Of a stretch of 35,116 nucleotides of DNA, positions 11,663-20,053 are shown piece after piece. The DNA is taken from positions 1-35,116 of the forward strand of contig QHWQ01000147.1 of the NCBI GenBank assembly GCA_003222635.1. Reading direction: 5' to 3'. The position numbers and the translations under genes were made by a program. This stretch comes from Acidobacteriota bacterium. GTDB lineage: Bacteria; Acidobacteriota; Vicinamibacteria; Vicinamibacterales; UBA2999. Each line of letters starts with the position of its first letter. The stretch's first letter is position 1. The notes below the pieces were generated by a model that had not been told where the DNA came from, made no database searches, and was given only the letters and a program-made list of their open reading frames with translations.

Positions 11663-12562
11663 ATGGCGACGCCGCTCGTCAGCGTTCTCCTCACCCTCTA
11701 CAACCGCGAGCAATACCTCGCCCAGTCGATCGAGAGCGTCCTTGCGCAGAGCTTCGGCGACTTCGAGCTGATCGTCGTCGACGATCAATCGAGCGACCGC
11801 TCCGTGGAGATCGCGCGACAGTACGAACGCGCCGATTCGCGCGTGCGCGTCACCGTCAACCAACGCAATCTCGGCGACTATGGCAATCGTAACTTCGCCG
11901 CCTCGCTGGCCAACGGCCAGTATCTGAAGTTCCACGATTCCGACGACGTCATGTATTCGCACTGCTTGGCGGTGATGGTGCCGCCGATGGAGGCGGAGCC
12001 GCGTGCCGGATTTGGCTTGTCGAACGGCCGTTACTGGCCGGGTGGACCGATGCCGATGCTGCTCTCGCCGCGTCAGGCGTACCAGCGCGAATTCCTCGGG
12101 CAGGGTCTCTTCATGTGCGGGCCGGCAAGTGCGCTGTTCCGGACGAAGGTTTTTCGCGACCTCGGTGGGTTCGAGAATCACGGAGCGGCGTCGGACACGA
12201 TTTTCTGGGCGCGCGCCTGTGCGCGCTATCCAGTGCTCCTTCTTCCGGCCGACCTCTTCTATTACCGGGAACACGCGGGCCAGGAGCTGCAAGCGCCCCG
12301 CGCGGCACGCGCATACGCGACGGTGCCCGCTTATATGTGGCAGGCGTTGGCGGTGCCCGACTGCCCGCTCGACGAACGGGAACGGGCCATCGCTCGCCGA
12401 AATGTCGCGTTTTCGACCGCAAAAAGCGCGTGGCAGGCCGTCAAGGCCCGCAACTTTGCGCTCGCGTGGTACAGGCTCGCCGGCAGTGGAATAACCCCGG
12501 CGGAGTGGATCCGCTACCTGCGCTCGCCCCGCCGATCCGCCCATGCCGGCGTCTCTCCCTAA
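11663..12562 (+). CDS. Family 2 glycosyltransferase
   Basis: The 299-residue protein has a GT-A fold. It opens PLVSVLLTLYNRE, has the nucleotide-binding VVDDQSSD (Asp40-Asp41) and the metal-binding DSDD at 92-95, and contains no membrane segments. It transfers a sugar from a nucleotide donor in the cytoplasm; the sugar cannot be read from sequence. It starts at ATG 11663, 35 nt from the divergent methyltransferase gene, so a promoter must lie in or near that gap. It precedes the export genes by 70 nt and is the first gene of the plus-strand glycan region, though a candidate promoter at 12577 may separate it from the main operon. Confidence 0.9.
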   Translation: MATPLVSVLLTLYNREQYLAQSIESVLAQSFGDFELIVVDDQSSDRSVEIARQYERADSRVRVTVNQRNLGDYGNRNFAASLANGQYLKFHDSDDVMYSHCLAVMVPPMEAEPRAGFGLSNGRYWPGGPMPMLLSPRQAYQREFLGQGLFMCGPASALFRTKVFRDLGGFENHGAASDTIFWARACARYPVLLLPADLFYYREHAGQELQAPRAARAYATVPAYMWQALAVPDCPLDERERAIARRNVAFSTAKSAWQAVKARNFALAWYRLAGSGITPAEWIRYLRSPRRSAHAGVSP

Positions 12563-12576
12563 CTCGTTGGCGTGGC

Positions 12577-12605
12577 TGCACAACCCTGCCGCTCGAACCG
12601 ATAAA
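12577..12605 (+). promoter_or_regulatory. Candidate promoter of the polysaccharide export operon
   Basis: TGCACA (12577-12582) and GATAAA (12600-12605) are separated by 17 nt, with 4 of 6 matches each to the sigma-70 consensus. The GATAAAACAAACAGGA stretch is conspicuously AT-rich in this GC-rich DNA. It lies in the only substantial gap of the plus-strand locus, 28 nt before the lipoprotein start codon. Confidence 0.4.
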
Positions 12606-12632
12606 ACAAACAGGATTCGGCTCTCTGATTAC

Positions 12633-13235
12633 ATGTTTGACCCTCATAGCGCTTGGTCTGTAAGCGACGGGGCGAAGCTTTGCGCGCTCCTGATGGGTGC
12701 GGCGTTGTTGTCGGGGTGCGCAGGCGACCGCGTATCCCCCGTTTATGATTCCGCCGGCACGATCAGGCGGCTGGACTCCGACACCGATCACGACGGACGA
12801 ATCGACATGCACGCGTACCTGTTCAACGGTCGCACGGTCCGGATCGAATTGGATGGAAATGGCGATGGCATCGTCGATCGCTGGGAGTATTACCGGCCGG
12901 ACGGCCAGCTTGATCGCATCGGCACCTCGAGTGAGGCCGATGGGATCGAAGACACGTGGGTCACGCAGCGCGGAACGCAGATGCGCGTGGACGTCGCCAC
13001 GCGGCGCGATGGTGTCGCGGATCGCCATGAGTTTCACGAGAACGGCGCGCTCGTCCGCACGGAGCAGGACAGCAATGGTGATGGCCGCATCGATGAGTGG
13101 CAGCGGTTCGAAGGCGGCGTGTTGCGCGAGCTGCTGATTGACTCGACACAGTCGTCAGGCCGGCCGGATCAGCGCTTCATGTACGGACGTGACGGCTCGG
13201 TGCAGCGTGTCGATTCGAATATTCCACCTCAGTAA
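12633..13235 (+). CDS. Lipoprotein with calcium-type acidic repeats
   Basis: ATG 12633 gives 200 residues with a lipoprotein signal: hydrophobic ALLMGAALL and lipobox LSGC, with the lipidated Cys at residue 29. The frame is open further upstream to 12543, but that part would bury the signal peptide. The mature protein carries about five degenerate units of roughly 20-24 residues with the pattern DxDxDGxxD followed by an aromatic stretch, for example DTDHDGRID, DGNGDGIVD and DSNGDGRID. Such loops resemble EF-hand or thrombospondin type 3 calcium-binding loops. It ends 1 nt before the beta-barrel gene, so the two are very likely co-translated and may work together at the outer membrane. No enzyme motif is present. 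Confidence 0.8.
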   Translation: MFDPHSAWSVSDGAKLCALLMGAALLSGCAGDRVSPVYDSAGTIRRLDSDTDHDGRIDMHAYLFNGRTVRIELDGNGDGIVDRWEYYRPDGQLDRIGTSSEADGIEDTWVTQRGTQMRVDVATRRDGVADRHEFHENGALVRTEQDSNGDGRIDEWQRFEGGVLRELLIDSTQSSGRPDQRFMYGRDGSVQRVDSNIPPQ

Positions 13236-13236
13236 C

Positions 13237-14457
13237 ATGCGTCGTTGTCGTGTGGCTCTCGCGTTCATCGCTGTCGTGATGCTGGCAGCCGCCTGCGGGC
13301 CGTCCTCGGCCTTTGCGCAGAACGCCGCCAGCAACGGGCGCTTCGTGTCGGGCCCACTCGTATGGACGCCGACCTTTCAGCTGCGGGAAGCGGGTGTCGA
13401 TTCGAATGTCTTCAACACGCCGACCGACCCGAAGCAAGACGTGTCCGGCGGCGCCGGCGGACAGCTCAACTCCGTGTTGACGCTCGGCCTTCTGCAGGCG
13501 AGCACGCAAGGCGGCGTCGAGTACACGTATTTCCAGCGCTACAAACATGAGGGCGGCCTGAATGGCCGCGTGAACACGCGCCTGGCGTTTCCGTTGACTC
13601 GCGTCAGTCCGGAGGTGGCCGTCACGTGGGATCACGTGAAGGAGCGATCGGGTAACGAAATCGACACGCGCGCGCCGAGAACCGATTTCGGCTATTCGGT
13701 TGGCCTGCAGACGCGGCTCGCGTCGCGCGTCGCCCTGGAGGCCGACGGCGGCCGGCAGCAATCAAACTACACACAAGGATTCACGTTTCGCGGCGTCGGG
13801 ATCGCGGAGCAGCTGAACCACACCCTGACGCAAGCGACAGTGACAGGCCGCGTGACCGTGACCCCTTTCACGGTATTTACGACCGACGTCTCCTACGGAC
13901 GCGATCAATTTCCGTCACGGCCCGATGCCGCGACCGATAACATGCGCGCCGACGCGGGGTTCGACTTCGCGCCCGATGCCGTCATCCACGGCCGCGCGTC
14001 GGTGGGGTATCACAAGATGCAGCCGCATCAGCGCGGCGTCTCCGCTGCCGTGGCGGGTGACTTCGCCGGTCTCACGTCTTCCATCGATCTCGGCTACACC
14101 CTGCTCGGCCGCACGCGATTCAACGGCCGCTTCGGCCGCGATTCGAGTTATTCGATCAGCACCGACCAGCCGATTTACATCTCCACCATCGGCGGCATCG
14201 ACGTGCTGCAAACGTTGTTCGGGCCCGTGAATCTCAACGTCCACGCGAGCCGCGAACGGATGGCGTACGCCGCGAACGAATTGGCGCCGGAACGGACGGA
14301 TTTCGCGAACCTGTACGGGGGTGGTCTGTCGATCCAGGCAGGCGCGCAGATGGTCGTCGCGCTGATTTACGACCGCAGTGAACGGCGGTCATCCGGCGGC
14401 CGCCAATTTGAGTACGATCGCAGTCGAATCTATACGACGGTGACGTACGGATTCTGA
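13237..14457 (+). CDS. Outer-membrane beta-barrel protein of the export operon
   Basis: ATG 13237 lies 1 nt after the lipoprotein stop codon and gives 406 residues. A signal peptide ends at SSAFA|QN near residue 28. The rest consists of alternating polar/hydrophobic strands and ends IYTTVTYGF, with the terminal Phe expected of a BAM-dependent beta-signal. The length would fit a barrel of about 16-18 strands. Proteins of this kind occur upstream of Wza-like genes in exopolysaccharide loci and are thought to form the outer-membrane pore for OPX proteins lacking their own membrane helix. A frame extending upstream to 13138 overlaps the lipoprotein and is not preferred. The gene ends 1 nt before the OPX start. 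Confidence 0.8.
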   Translation: MRRCRVALAFIAVVMLAAACGPSSAFAQNAASNGRFVSGPLVWTPTFQLREAGVDSNVFNTPTDPKQDVSGGAGGQLNSVLTLGLLQASTQGGVEYTYFQRYKHEGGLNGRVNTRLAFPLTRVSPEVAVTWDHVKERSGNEIDTRAPRTDFGYSVGLQTRLASRVALEADGGRQQSNYTQGFTFRGVGIAEQLNHTLTQATVTGRVTVTPFTVFTTDVSYGRDQFPSRPDAATDNMRADAGFDFAPDAVIHGRASVGYHKMQPHQRGVSAAVAGDFAGLTSSIDLGYTLLGRTRFNGRFGRDSSYSISTDQPIYISTIGGIDVLQTLFGPVNLNVHASRERMAYAANELAPERTDFANLYGGGLSIQAGAQMVVALIYDRSERRSSGGRQFEYDRSRIYTTVTYGF

Positions 14458-14458
14458 G

Positions 14459-15361
14459 ATGAAGGCTGACATGAAGAAATTGCTGACGTCGCCAGCGCTC
14501 GCCGCGGCGCTGACGCTGCTGTGCGCCGCGCCGCTCTGGGCCCAGAGCAGCGCGCCGCCCAACGCGCCACCGCAAACCCCGGCCGGCGCGGCGGCGTCTC
14601 CATCGCGGCAGTTGGACTACGTGGTCGGCGCGTCGGACGTGTTGAAGATCGCCGTCTTCGACGAGCCGACGATGTCCGGCACCTATCGCGTCGATACCGA
14701 TGGCAGCGTCCAGTACCCGATGCTGGGGCACGTTGCCGTGGCGGGACTCCGTGTGCGCGACATCGAGCAGATGATCAAGACGAAGCTCGAAGACGGCTAC
14801 ATCAGGCGCGCCCAGGTGGCCGTCGATGTCGATCAGTTTCGCAGCCGCAGCATCTTCATCGTCGGCGAGGTGCGTTCACCCGGCAAATACCCGATGACCG
14901 GACAGATGTCGCTCATCGAGGCGCTGGCCGCCGCCGGTTCGACGCTGCCGTCGGCGAGCACTGAAGTCTTGATCCTGCGGCCGCGCGATCCGGCCAGCGC
15001 ACAGCCCGTGACCCCCGACCTGGTCGATCAGACCAACGTCAAGCGGATCAACCTCGCCGACCTGCAGCTCGGCCGCCTCTCCGAGAACATCGAGCTGAAG
15101 GAGGGCGACACGATCTTCGTTCCCAAGGCCGAGAAGTTCTTCATCACGGGGCAAGTCAGGAGTCCGGGCGCGTATGTCTACGAACGCGGTCTCACCGTGC
15201 TGCAGGCGATTTCGCTCGCCGGCGGCCTCAACGAGAAAGGCTCCAGCCGGCGCATCAAGGTGATTCGGATGGTCAAGGGGAAGAAGACCGAGCAGGGGGT
15301 CGACCTCGATGATGTCATCCAGCCGGGCGATACCCTCGTCATCCCTCAACGGCTCCTTTAG
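14459..15361 (+). CDS. Polysaccharide export (OPX, Wza-like) protein, short form
   Basis: The 300-residue periplasmic or outer-membrane protein has a signal peptide (cleavage near LWA|QS, residue 28), a Poly_export domain (about 50-125, starting YVVGASDVLKI) and two SLBB domains (about 130-222 and 225-298; FIVGEVRSPGKY and FITGQVRSPGAY). It ends immediately after the second SLBB domain, so it lacks the C-terminal amphipathic helix with which E. coli Wza crosses the outer membrane. There is no clear lipobox. ATG 14471, preceded by AAGG at 5 nt, is an equally good start and would remove four residues. Its neighbour, the beta-barrel, is the likely partner for export. Confidence 0.9.
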   Translation: MKADMKKLLTSPALAAALTLLCAAPLWAQSSAPPNAPPQTPAGAAASPSRQLDYVVGASDVLKIAVFDEPTMSGTYRVDTDGSVQYPMLGHVAVAGLRVRDIEQMIKTKLEDGYIRRAQVAVDVDQFRSRSIFIVGEVRSPGKYPMTGQMSLIEALAAAGSTLPSASTEVLILRPRDPASAQPVTPDLVDQTNVKRINLADLQLGRLSENIELKEGDTIFVPKAEKFFITGQVRSPGAYVYERGLTVLQAISLAGGLNEKGSSRRIKVIRMVKGKKTEQGVDLDDVIQPGDTLVIPQRLL

Positions 15362-15369
15362 TAAAAACC

Positions 15370-17235
15370 GTGTGCGGCATTGGTGGCGTGTTCAGCTGGT
15401 CCGAGACCGGCGCGTTCGACGCTACCCGTACGGCTGCTGATCTCTGCGCGGCGCTGGCGCACCGTGGTCCCGACGGCGAAGGCATCTTCACGGATCGCGG
15501 ACTGCTGTTCGTGCACCGGCGTCTCGCCATCATCGATCCCACGCCTGGCGGCCACCAGCCGATGACGACGCCCGACGGCCGCTACTGCATCGTGTACAAC
15601 GGCGAGATTTACAACTATCGCGAGCTGCGCGCCGATCTCGAGCGCGCCGGCGTCCGCTTTGTTTCCTCCTCCGACACGGAAGTGCTGCTGGCCTTGATTG
15701 TCCGCGACGGCATTGCGGCGCTCAGCCGCGCGCGCGGGATGTTCGCGCTGGCGGTGTGGGACGGCTTCGAACGATCGCTGACGGTGGCACGCGATCGCTT
15801 CGGCATCAAGCCGCTGTACGTCGCGGCGCGCGCCGGCCGCGTCGCGTTCGCGTCGGAGATCGCCGCGCTGCGACGCGCATCGCTCGTCGACCGCGAAGTA
15901 TCCGCGGCAGGCGTGCTCTCGTTCCTGGCGTGGAACTTCATCCCACCGCCGCTGACGTGGCTGCGCGGCGTCGAAAGCCTTCGGCCGGGCACATGGATAC
16001 GCTGGCGCGAGGGTGGACGGACCGAGGCGGGCACGTTCGCGGACTTCACCGCGATCTATGAAGACCATCCGCCGGTAACCGAGGACGAGCTGCGCGCGCA
16101 GGCGCGCGAGGCGATCCGCGACAGCGTGGCGGCGCATCTGGTGTCCGACGTGCCCGTCGGCATTTTTCTGTCGGGCGGCATCGATTCGGCCGCCGTGGTC
16201 GCAAGCGCACGCGCGGCCGTGACGGGACGGCTGCACACCTACACGGTTGCGGGCGACGTGCCCTCGATGTCGGAGATCGAGCCGGCGCGCCAGGTGGCGA
16301 TGTTCTTCGAGACGACGCATCACGAGCTGATGATTGGCGCGGGCGCCATCGAACGCGCGCTGCCGTCGATCATCCGCAGGCTCGATGCGCCGAGCGCCGA
16401 CGCGATCAACTCGTATTTCGTGTCACAGGCGGTCGCGGCGACTCGTGTCAAGGCCGTGCTGTCGGGCGTTGGCGGCGACGAGATGTTCGGCGGCTATCCG
16501 AGCTTCCAGCGCATTCCCTCGGCGATGCGCACGGCCAGATGGCTGGCGCCCATGATGCCCGTGACGGCGATGGCGGCGTCGGCGGTGTCCGACTGGCGCG
16601 CGCGAAAGGTGCAGCACTTCGCCGGCGCTCCCGATGCGGCGTCCGCCTATCGCGCCGTGCGCGGCAACTTCATGCCCGAGGAGTGGCCCGAGCTGCTCGG
16701 CCCCGGCTTCGACGGCGAGGCCGGCCGTTCGGCGCGTGAAGCGCTCGCCGACCTCGAAGCCGGCATGCTGCGCGAGCGGCGCCGTGAAACGGCACACGCC
16801 GCTGTCGCGCGCATGGAGACCGGCGCGTATCTGCAAGGCCAGCTGCTGCGCGACATCGATGCGGTGTCGATGGCGCACGCGCTCGAGGTGCGCGTGCCGT
16901 TCGTCGATCATCGGCTCGCCTCCGCGGTCTGGCCCGCGCTCGGTCACCATCCCGCGCTCGTCGAGGGCAAGCGGCTGTTGCACGAGAGCCTCCCCAAGCT
17001 GCCCGGCGGCATTGTCGGCCGCCCGAAGCGCGGCTTCACGCTTCCGTTCGACGCGTGGATGCGCGGAGGTCTTCGCGAGACAACGCTGCGCGGCATCGAG
17101 TCGTCTGTGGCGCTCGGATGGGTGAGCGCCCGCGCCGCGTCCGCTGTGTGGAGCGACTGGGAGCGCGGACGCGCCCACTGGTCTCGCGCGTGGGGCCTGT
17201 CGGTGCTCGGCCAGTTCCTGCAGGAGGCCGCGTGA
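15370..17235 (+). CDS. asnB: Asparagine synthase (glutamine-hydrolysing) type amidotransferase
   Basis: The 621-residue enzyme begins at GTG 15370, 8 nt after the OPX stop, so that Cys2 (MCGIGG) becomes the N-terminal nucleophile that releases ammonia from glutamine. HRGPDGEG (31-38) and YNGEIYNY (76-83) are typical of the glutaminase domain. The ATP-pyrophosphatase loop SGGIDS lies at 268-273, with SGVGGDEMFGGY further on. In polysaccharide loci such enzymes commonly amidate a carboxylated sugar rather than make free asparagine; that role is inferred from position. It overlaps the following permease gene by GTGA. Confidence 0.92.
   Translation: MCGIGGVFSWSETGAFDATRTAADLCAALAHRGPDGEGIFTDRGLLFVHRRLAIIDPTPGGHQPMTTPDGRYCIVYNGEIYNYRELRADLERAGVRFVSSSDTEVLLALIVRDGIAALSRARGMFALAVWDGFERSLTVARDRFGIKPLYVAARAGRVAFASEIAALRRASLVDREVSAAGVLSFLAWNFIPPPLTWLRGVESLRPGTWIRWREGGRTEAGTFADFTAIYEDHPPVTEDELRAQAREAIRDSVAAHLVSDVPVGIFLSGGIDSAAVVASARAAVTGRLHTYTVAGDVPSMSEIEPARQVAMFFETTHHELMIGAGAIERALPSIIRRLDAPSADAINSYFVSQAVAATRVKAVLSGVGGDEMFGGYPSFQRIPSAMRTARWLAPMMPVTAMAASAVSDWRARKVQHFAGAPDAASAYRAVRGNFMPEEWPELLGPGFDGEAGRSAREALADLEAGMLRERRRETAHAAVARMETGAYLQGQLLRDIDAVSMAHALEVRVPFVDHRLASAVWPALGHHPALVEGKRLLHESLPKLPGGIVGRPKRGFTLPFDAWMRGGLRETTLRGIESSVALGWVSARAASAVWSDWERGRAHWSRAWGLSVLGQFLQEAA
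17222..17227 (+). promoter_or_regulatory. Ribosome binding site fixing the permease start
   Basis: AGGAGG lies 4 nt before GTG 17232, inside the last codons of the amidotransferase gene. It decides the GTG start against the later ATG 17289. Confidence 0.7.
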
Positions 17236-18068
17236 ACCCGCGTCCCGCCACGCTGCCCGTCACAACCATCCGCCCCGGTGCGCGCGCCATGTCGTTCACG
17301 ATCGAGGAGTTGTGGCAATCGCGTGAGCTCCTGTATTTCCTCGTGTGGCGCGATATCAAGGTGCGCTACAAGCAGACGGTTCTCGGCGTCGCCTGGAGCG
17401 TGCTGCAGCCGTTTCTGACGATGGTGGTGTTCACGATCTTCTTCGGCCGCCTCGCCAAGATGCCCTCTGATGGCGTGCCGTATCCGCTGTTCTCGTTGGC
17501 GGCGCTCTTGCCCTGGACGTACTTCGCGGCCGCGGCATCGAACGGCTCCGCTTCGCTCGTCGGCAACCAGCATCTGATCGCGAAGGTCTATTTTCCGCGC
17601 GTGCTCGTGCCACTGGCGTCTGTGCTGATGCCGGCGGTCGATCTTGCGGTCTCCTTCGGCATGCTGCTCCTGCTGATGGCGTGGTATCACGTCGTGCCGA
17701 CCGCCGCGATCGTGATGCTGCCGCTCTACGTGGCGCTCGGCGTGCTGACCGCGTTCGCGGTGACGTTATGGACCTCCGCGCTCAGCGTCCGCTACCGCGA
17801 CGCGCGGTACGTGCTCCCGTTCGTCATCCAGATTTGGCTGTTCATCTCGCCCGTCGCCTATCCGGCGTCGATGGTGCCCGATCGCTGGCGATGGCTCTAC
17901 GCGCTCAACCCGATGGCCAGCGTCGTCGAAGGGTTCAGAAGCGCGTTGCTCGGGACGCCAGGGCCCGGTGGGATGACGGTGATGGCCGTCGTCGTCGTCG
18001 CGGCGGCGCTTGCCGCCGGCGGATTCTATTTCCGATCGGTCGAAGGATCGATTGTCGATCTGGCCTGA
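17232..18068 (+). CDS. wzm: ABC-2 type polysaccharide export permease (Wzm-like)
   Basis: The 278-residue integral membrane protein has the family signature ELLYFLVWRDIKVRYKQT followed by about six hydrophobic segments, the LLPWTYFA loop, and LNPMASVVEGFR before the last helix. It forms the transmembrane channel that moves a finished, lipid-linked polysaccharide chain from cytoplasm to periplasm. GTG 17232 overlaps the upstream stop codon (GTGA) and has a perfect AGGAGG. A frame running further upstream lies inside the amidotransferase gene and is rejected. The cognate ATPase starts 2 nt after its stop. Confidence 0.93.
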   Translation: MNPRPATLPVTTIRPGARAMSFTIEELWQSRELLYFLVWRDIKVRYKQTVLGVAWSVLQPFLTMVVFTIFFGRLAKMPSDGVPYPLFSLAALLPWTYFAAAASNGSASLVGNQHLIAKVYFPRVLVPLASVLMPAVDLAVSFGMLLLLMAWYHVVPTAAIVMLPLYVALGVLTAFAVTLWTSALSVRYRDARYVLPFVIQIWLFISPVAYPASMVPDRWRWLYALNPMASVVEGFRSALLGTPGPGGMTVMAVVVVAAALAAGGFYFRSVEGSIVDLA

Positions 18069-18070
18069 AC

Positions 18071-19330
18071 GTGGCTGACGTCGCCATCAAAATCCGCGGT
18101 CTCGGCAAGCGCTACACCATTGGCGCGCGCGAGGAGCAGTACGACACGCTGCGCGATCGGATCGCGGCGGCGGCCGCGCGTCCGTTCCGCCGGATGGCGC
18201 CGGGAGGCCTTGGCGCGTCAACGACCATCTGGGCACTCAAGGACCTGAGCCACGACGTGCGGCGCGGCGAGGTCGTCGGGGTCATCGGCGGCAACGGCGC
18301 CGGCAAGTCGACGCTGCTGAAGATTCTGTCGCGCATCACGACGCCGACAGAAGGCGAAGTGGAAATTCACGGACGGGTCGGATCGCTGCTCGAAGTGGGC
18401 ACCGGATTCCATCCGGATCTGACCGGCCGCGAGAACATCTTCCTCAACGGCGCGATTCTCGGCATGCGCAAGGCGGAAATCGAACGGAAGTTCGACGAGA
18501 TCGTGCGGTTTGCGGAAATCGCCGAGTTCATCGACACGCCCGTGAGGCACTATTCGAGCGGGATGTACGTCCGTCTGGGCTTCGCGGTGGCCGCGCAGAT
18601 GGAACCGGAAATCCTCATCGTCGACGAAGTGCTCGCCGTCGGCGATGTCCACTTCCAGCGGAAGTGTCTCGGCAAGCTCGATGACGTGGCGCGCAGCGGC
18701 CGCACCGTGTTGTTTGTCTCGCACAACATGGCTGCCATTCAGCGACTCTGCACGTCGGCGCTGCTGCTGCAGCACGGCACACTCGTTCGCGCCGGCGATG
18801 TCCGTTCGACGGTGGCCGCCTACCTCGGAGGCGAAGCGCGAGGCGGGTTTGTCGCCGCCGCGCGCACCGGCGACGCGCAGGTGCTGTCCGCCGACCTCGA
18901 AGATGTCGCCGGACGGCCCCTGGAGAATCCGGTGTGCAGCGACCCGATTGTCTGCCGGATGCGGTTCACGCTGCCGCATCGTATGCCGGGCACCCGCGTC
19001 GGCATCGGCGTGCTGTCGTGCGACGGCGTTCCGATCTTCACCACCAACAACGTCGATGCGGGTCTCGAATGTCCGTCCGGTCCCGGCGACTATGAAGCGC
19101 TCGTGACGATTCCTCCAAACACGCTGCTCGCCGGAGATTTTCATCTGGCGCTCTGCCTGTGGAATACGGTGACGGTCCTCGATCTGCAAGAGCCGGCGCT
19201 GTCGTTTTCCGTTGACGCGGGGCGCTCGCCGCTCTATGCGGACATGGCCACGCGCAAGGGCTACGTGCACGTCGACTGCGCGTGGTCGGTCACGTCGCGC
19301 GTCGAGACACCGGCGGGAGCGATGTCGTGA
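18071..19330 (+). CDS. wzt: ABC export ATPase with C-terminal Wzt-like domain
   Basis: The 419-residue protein powers the permease encoded just upstream. The start is GTG 18071. The nucleotide-binding domain has Walker A GGNGAGKST (73-81), the signature region YSSGMYVRLG (161-170), Walker B ILIVDE (181-186) and His218 in SHN. Residues about 265-419 form an extra beta-rich domain of the Wzt C-terminal type. In O-antigen systems of the Wzm/Wzt class this domain can bind the modified non-reducing end of the glycan and so couple chain termination to export. That matches the methyltransferase genes that follow. It overlaps the next gene by GTGA. Confidence 0.93.
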   Translation: MADVAIKIRGLGKRYTIGAREEQYDTLRDRIAAAAARPFRRMAPGGLGASTTIWALKDLSHDVRRGEVVGVIGGNGAGKSTLLKILSRITTPTEGEVEIHGRVGSLLEVGTGFHPDLTGRENIFLNGAILGMRKAEIERKFDEIVRFAEIAEFIDTPVRHYSSGMYVRLGFAVAAQMEPEILIVDEVLAVGDVHFQRKCLGKLDDVARSGRTVLFVSHNMAAIQRLCTSALLLQHGTLVRAGDVRSTVAAYLGGEARGGFVAAARTGDAQVLSADLEDVAGRPLENPVCSDPIVCRMRFTLPHRMPGTRVGIGVLSCDGVPIFTTNNVDAGLECPSGPGDYEALVTIPPNTLLAGDFHLALCLWNTVTVLDLQEPALSFSVDAGRSPLYADMATRKGYVHVDCAWSVTSRVETPAGAMS

Positions 19331-20049
19331 CGCTCGTCGATCGAGCCATCCGGCGTGCGCGCCGCGCCGCGGGACACGACACACCGGACATCGGCAGCGA
19401 GATGGCCAGGCGCGATGCGCGCTGGGATACGTTCTGCCGCGCGACCGAATACATCAACTTCGAAGCCGTTCCGGGCGACATCGTCGAGTTCGGGGTGTTC
19501 ACCGGCATCAGCCTCGCGCTGCTCGCCAGGGCGCACCGCTGCGATCCGAAGGAAATGACCAGGCGCGTCGCGGGATTCGATTCGTTCCGCGGGCTGCCGG
19601 GATCCGAAGAACCGCACGCGCGCTGGCAGGCTGGCGATTGCGCGTCGAACCATGCGTGGCATCCGCTGCTGACCGTGGGCGATGCAGTGACGCCCGATGT
19701 CACCCGGCGCCTGTTCGAGGAGTGCGGTCTCGATGCGCCGCTGCTGCACGTGGGTCCGTTCGCCGACACGCTGCCCGCGGCGTTTCCAGCTGTCCACCGG
19801 CAGGTTGCGCTCGCGCATTTCGATTGCGATTTGTACGAGTCGACGCGGGACGCGCTCTGGGCACTGGCGCCGGTTCTCCAGGACGGCGCGATGCTCCTGT
19901 TCGACGACTGGTTCCATTACCGTGGTCATCCCCAAAAAGGTGAAGCGCGCGCGTTGAGCGAGTTCCTGGCGGCCCATCCGCAGTGGGGCGCGGTGCAGTA
20001 CCAGCCCTACTCCACGTTCTGCAACTCCTTCATTCTCTACCTCCGATAA
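19327..20049 (+). CDS. TylF/macrocin O-methyltransferase family protein
   Basis: The 240-residue class I SAM-dependent methyltransferase shows the TylF family marks: VEFGVFTGIS (53-62) for SAM binding, AGFDSFRGLPG (82-92), HFDCDLYEST (164-173) with its metal-binding aspartates, and DDW at 193-195. Such enzymes methylate sugar hydroxyls in macrolides and surface glycans. It starts at GTG 19327 inside the ATPase stop (GTGA), behind a GGGAG sequence. Position next to a Wzt-type ATPase suggests that it caps or decorates the exported chain; this is inference. Confidence 0.88.
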   Translation: MTLVDRAIRRARRAAGHDTPDIGSEMARRDARWDTFCRATEYINFEAVPGDIVEFGVFTGISLALLARAHRCDPKEMTRRVAGFDSFRGLPGSEEPHARWQAGDCASNHAWHPLLTVGDAVTPDVTRRLFEECGLDAPLLHVGPFADTLPAAFPAVHRQVALAHFDCDLYESTRDALWALAPVLQDGAMLLFDDWFHYRGHPQKGEARALSEFLAAHPQWGAVQYQPYSTFCNSFILYLR

Positions 20050-20053
20050 ATCC

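Noticed and set aside
11651-12583. Minus-strand open frame of 310 codons
   Set aside because: It is antisense to the family 2 glycosyltransferase, which has clear DD and DSDD motifs.
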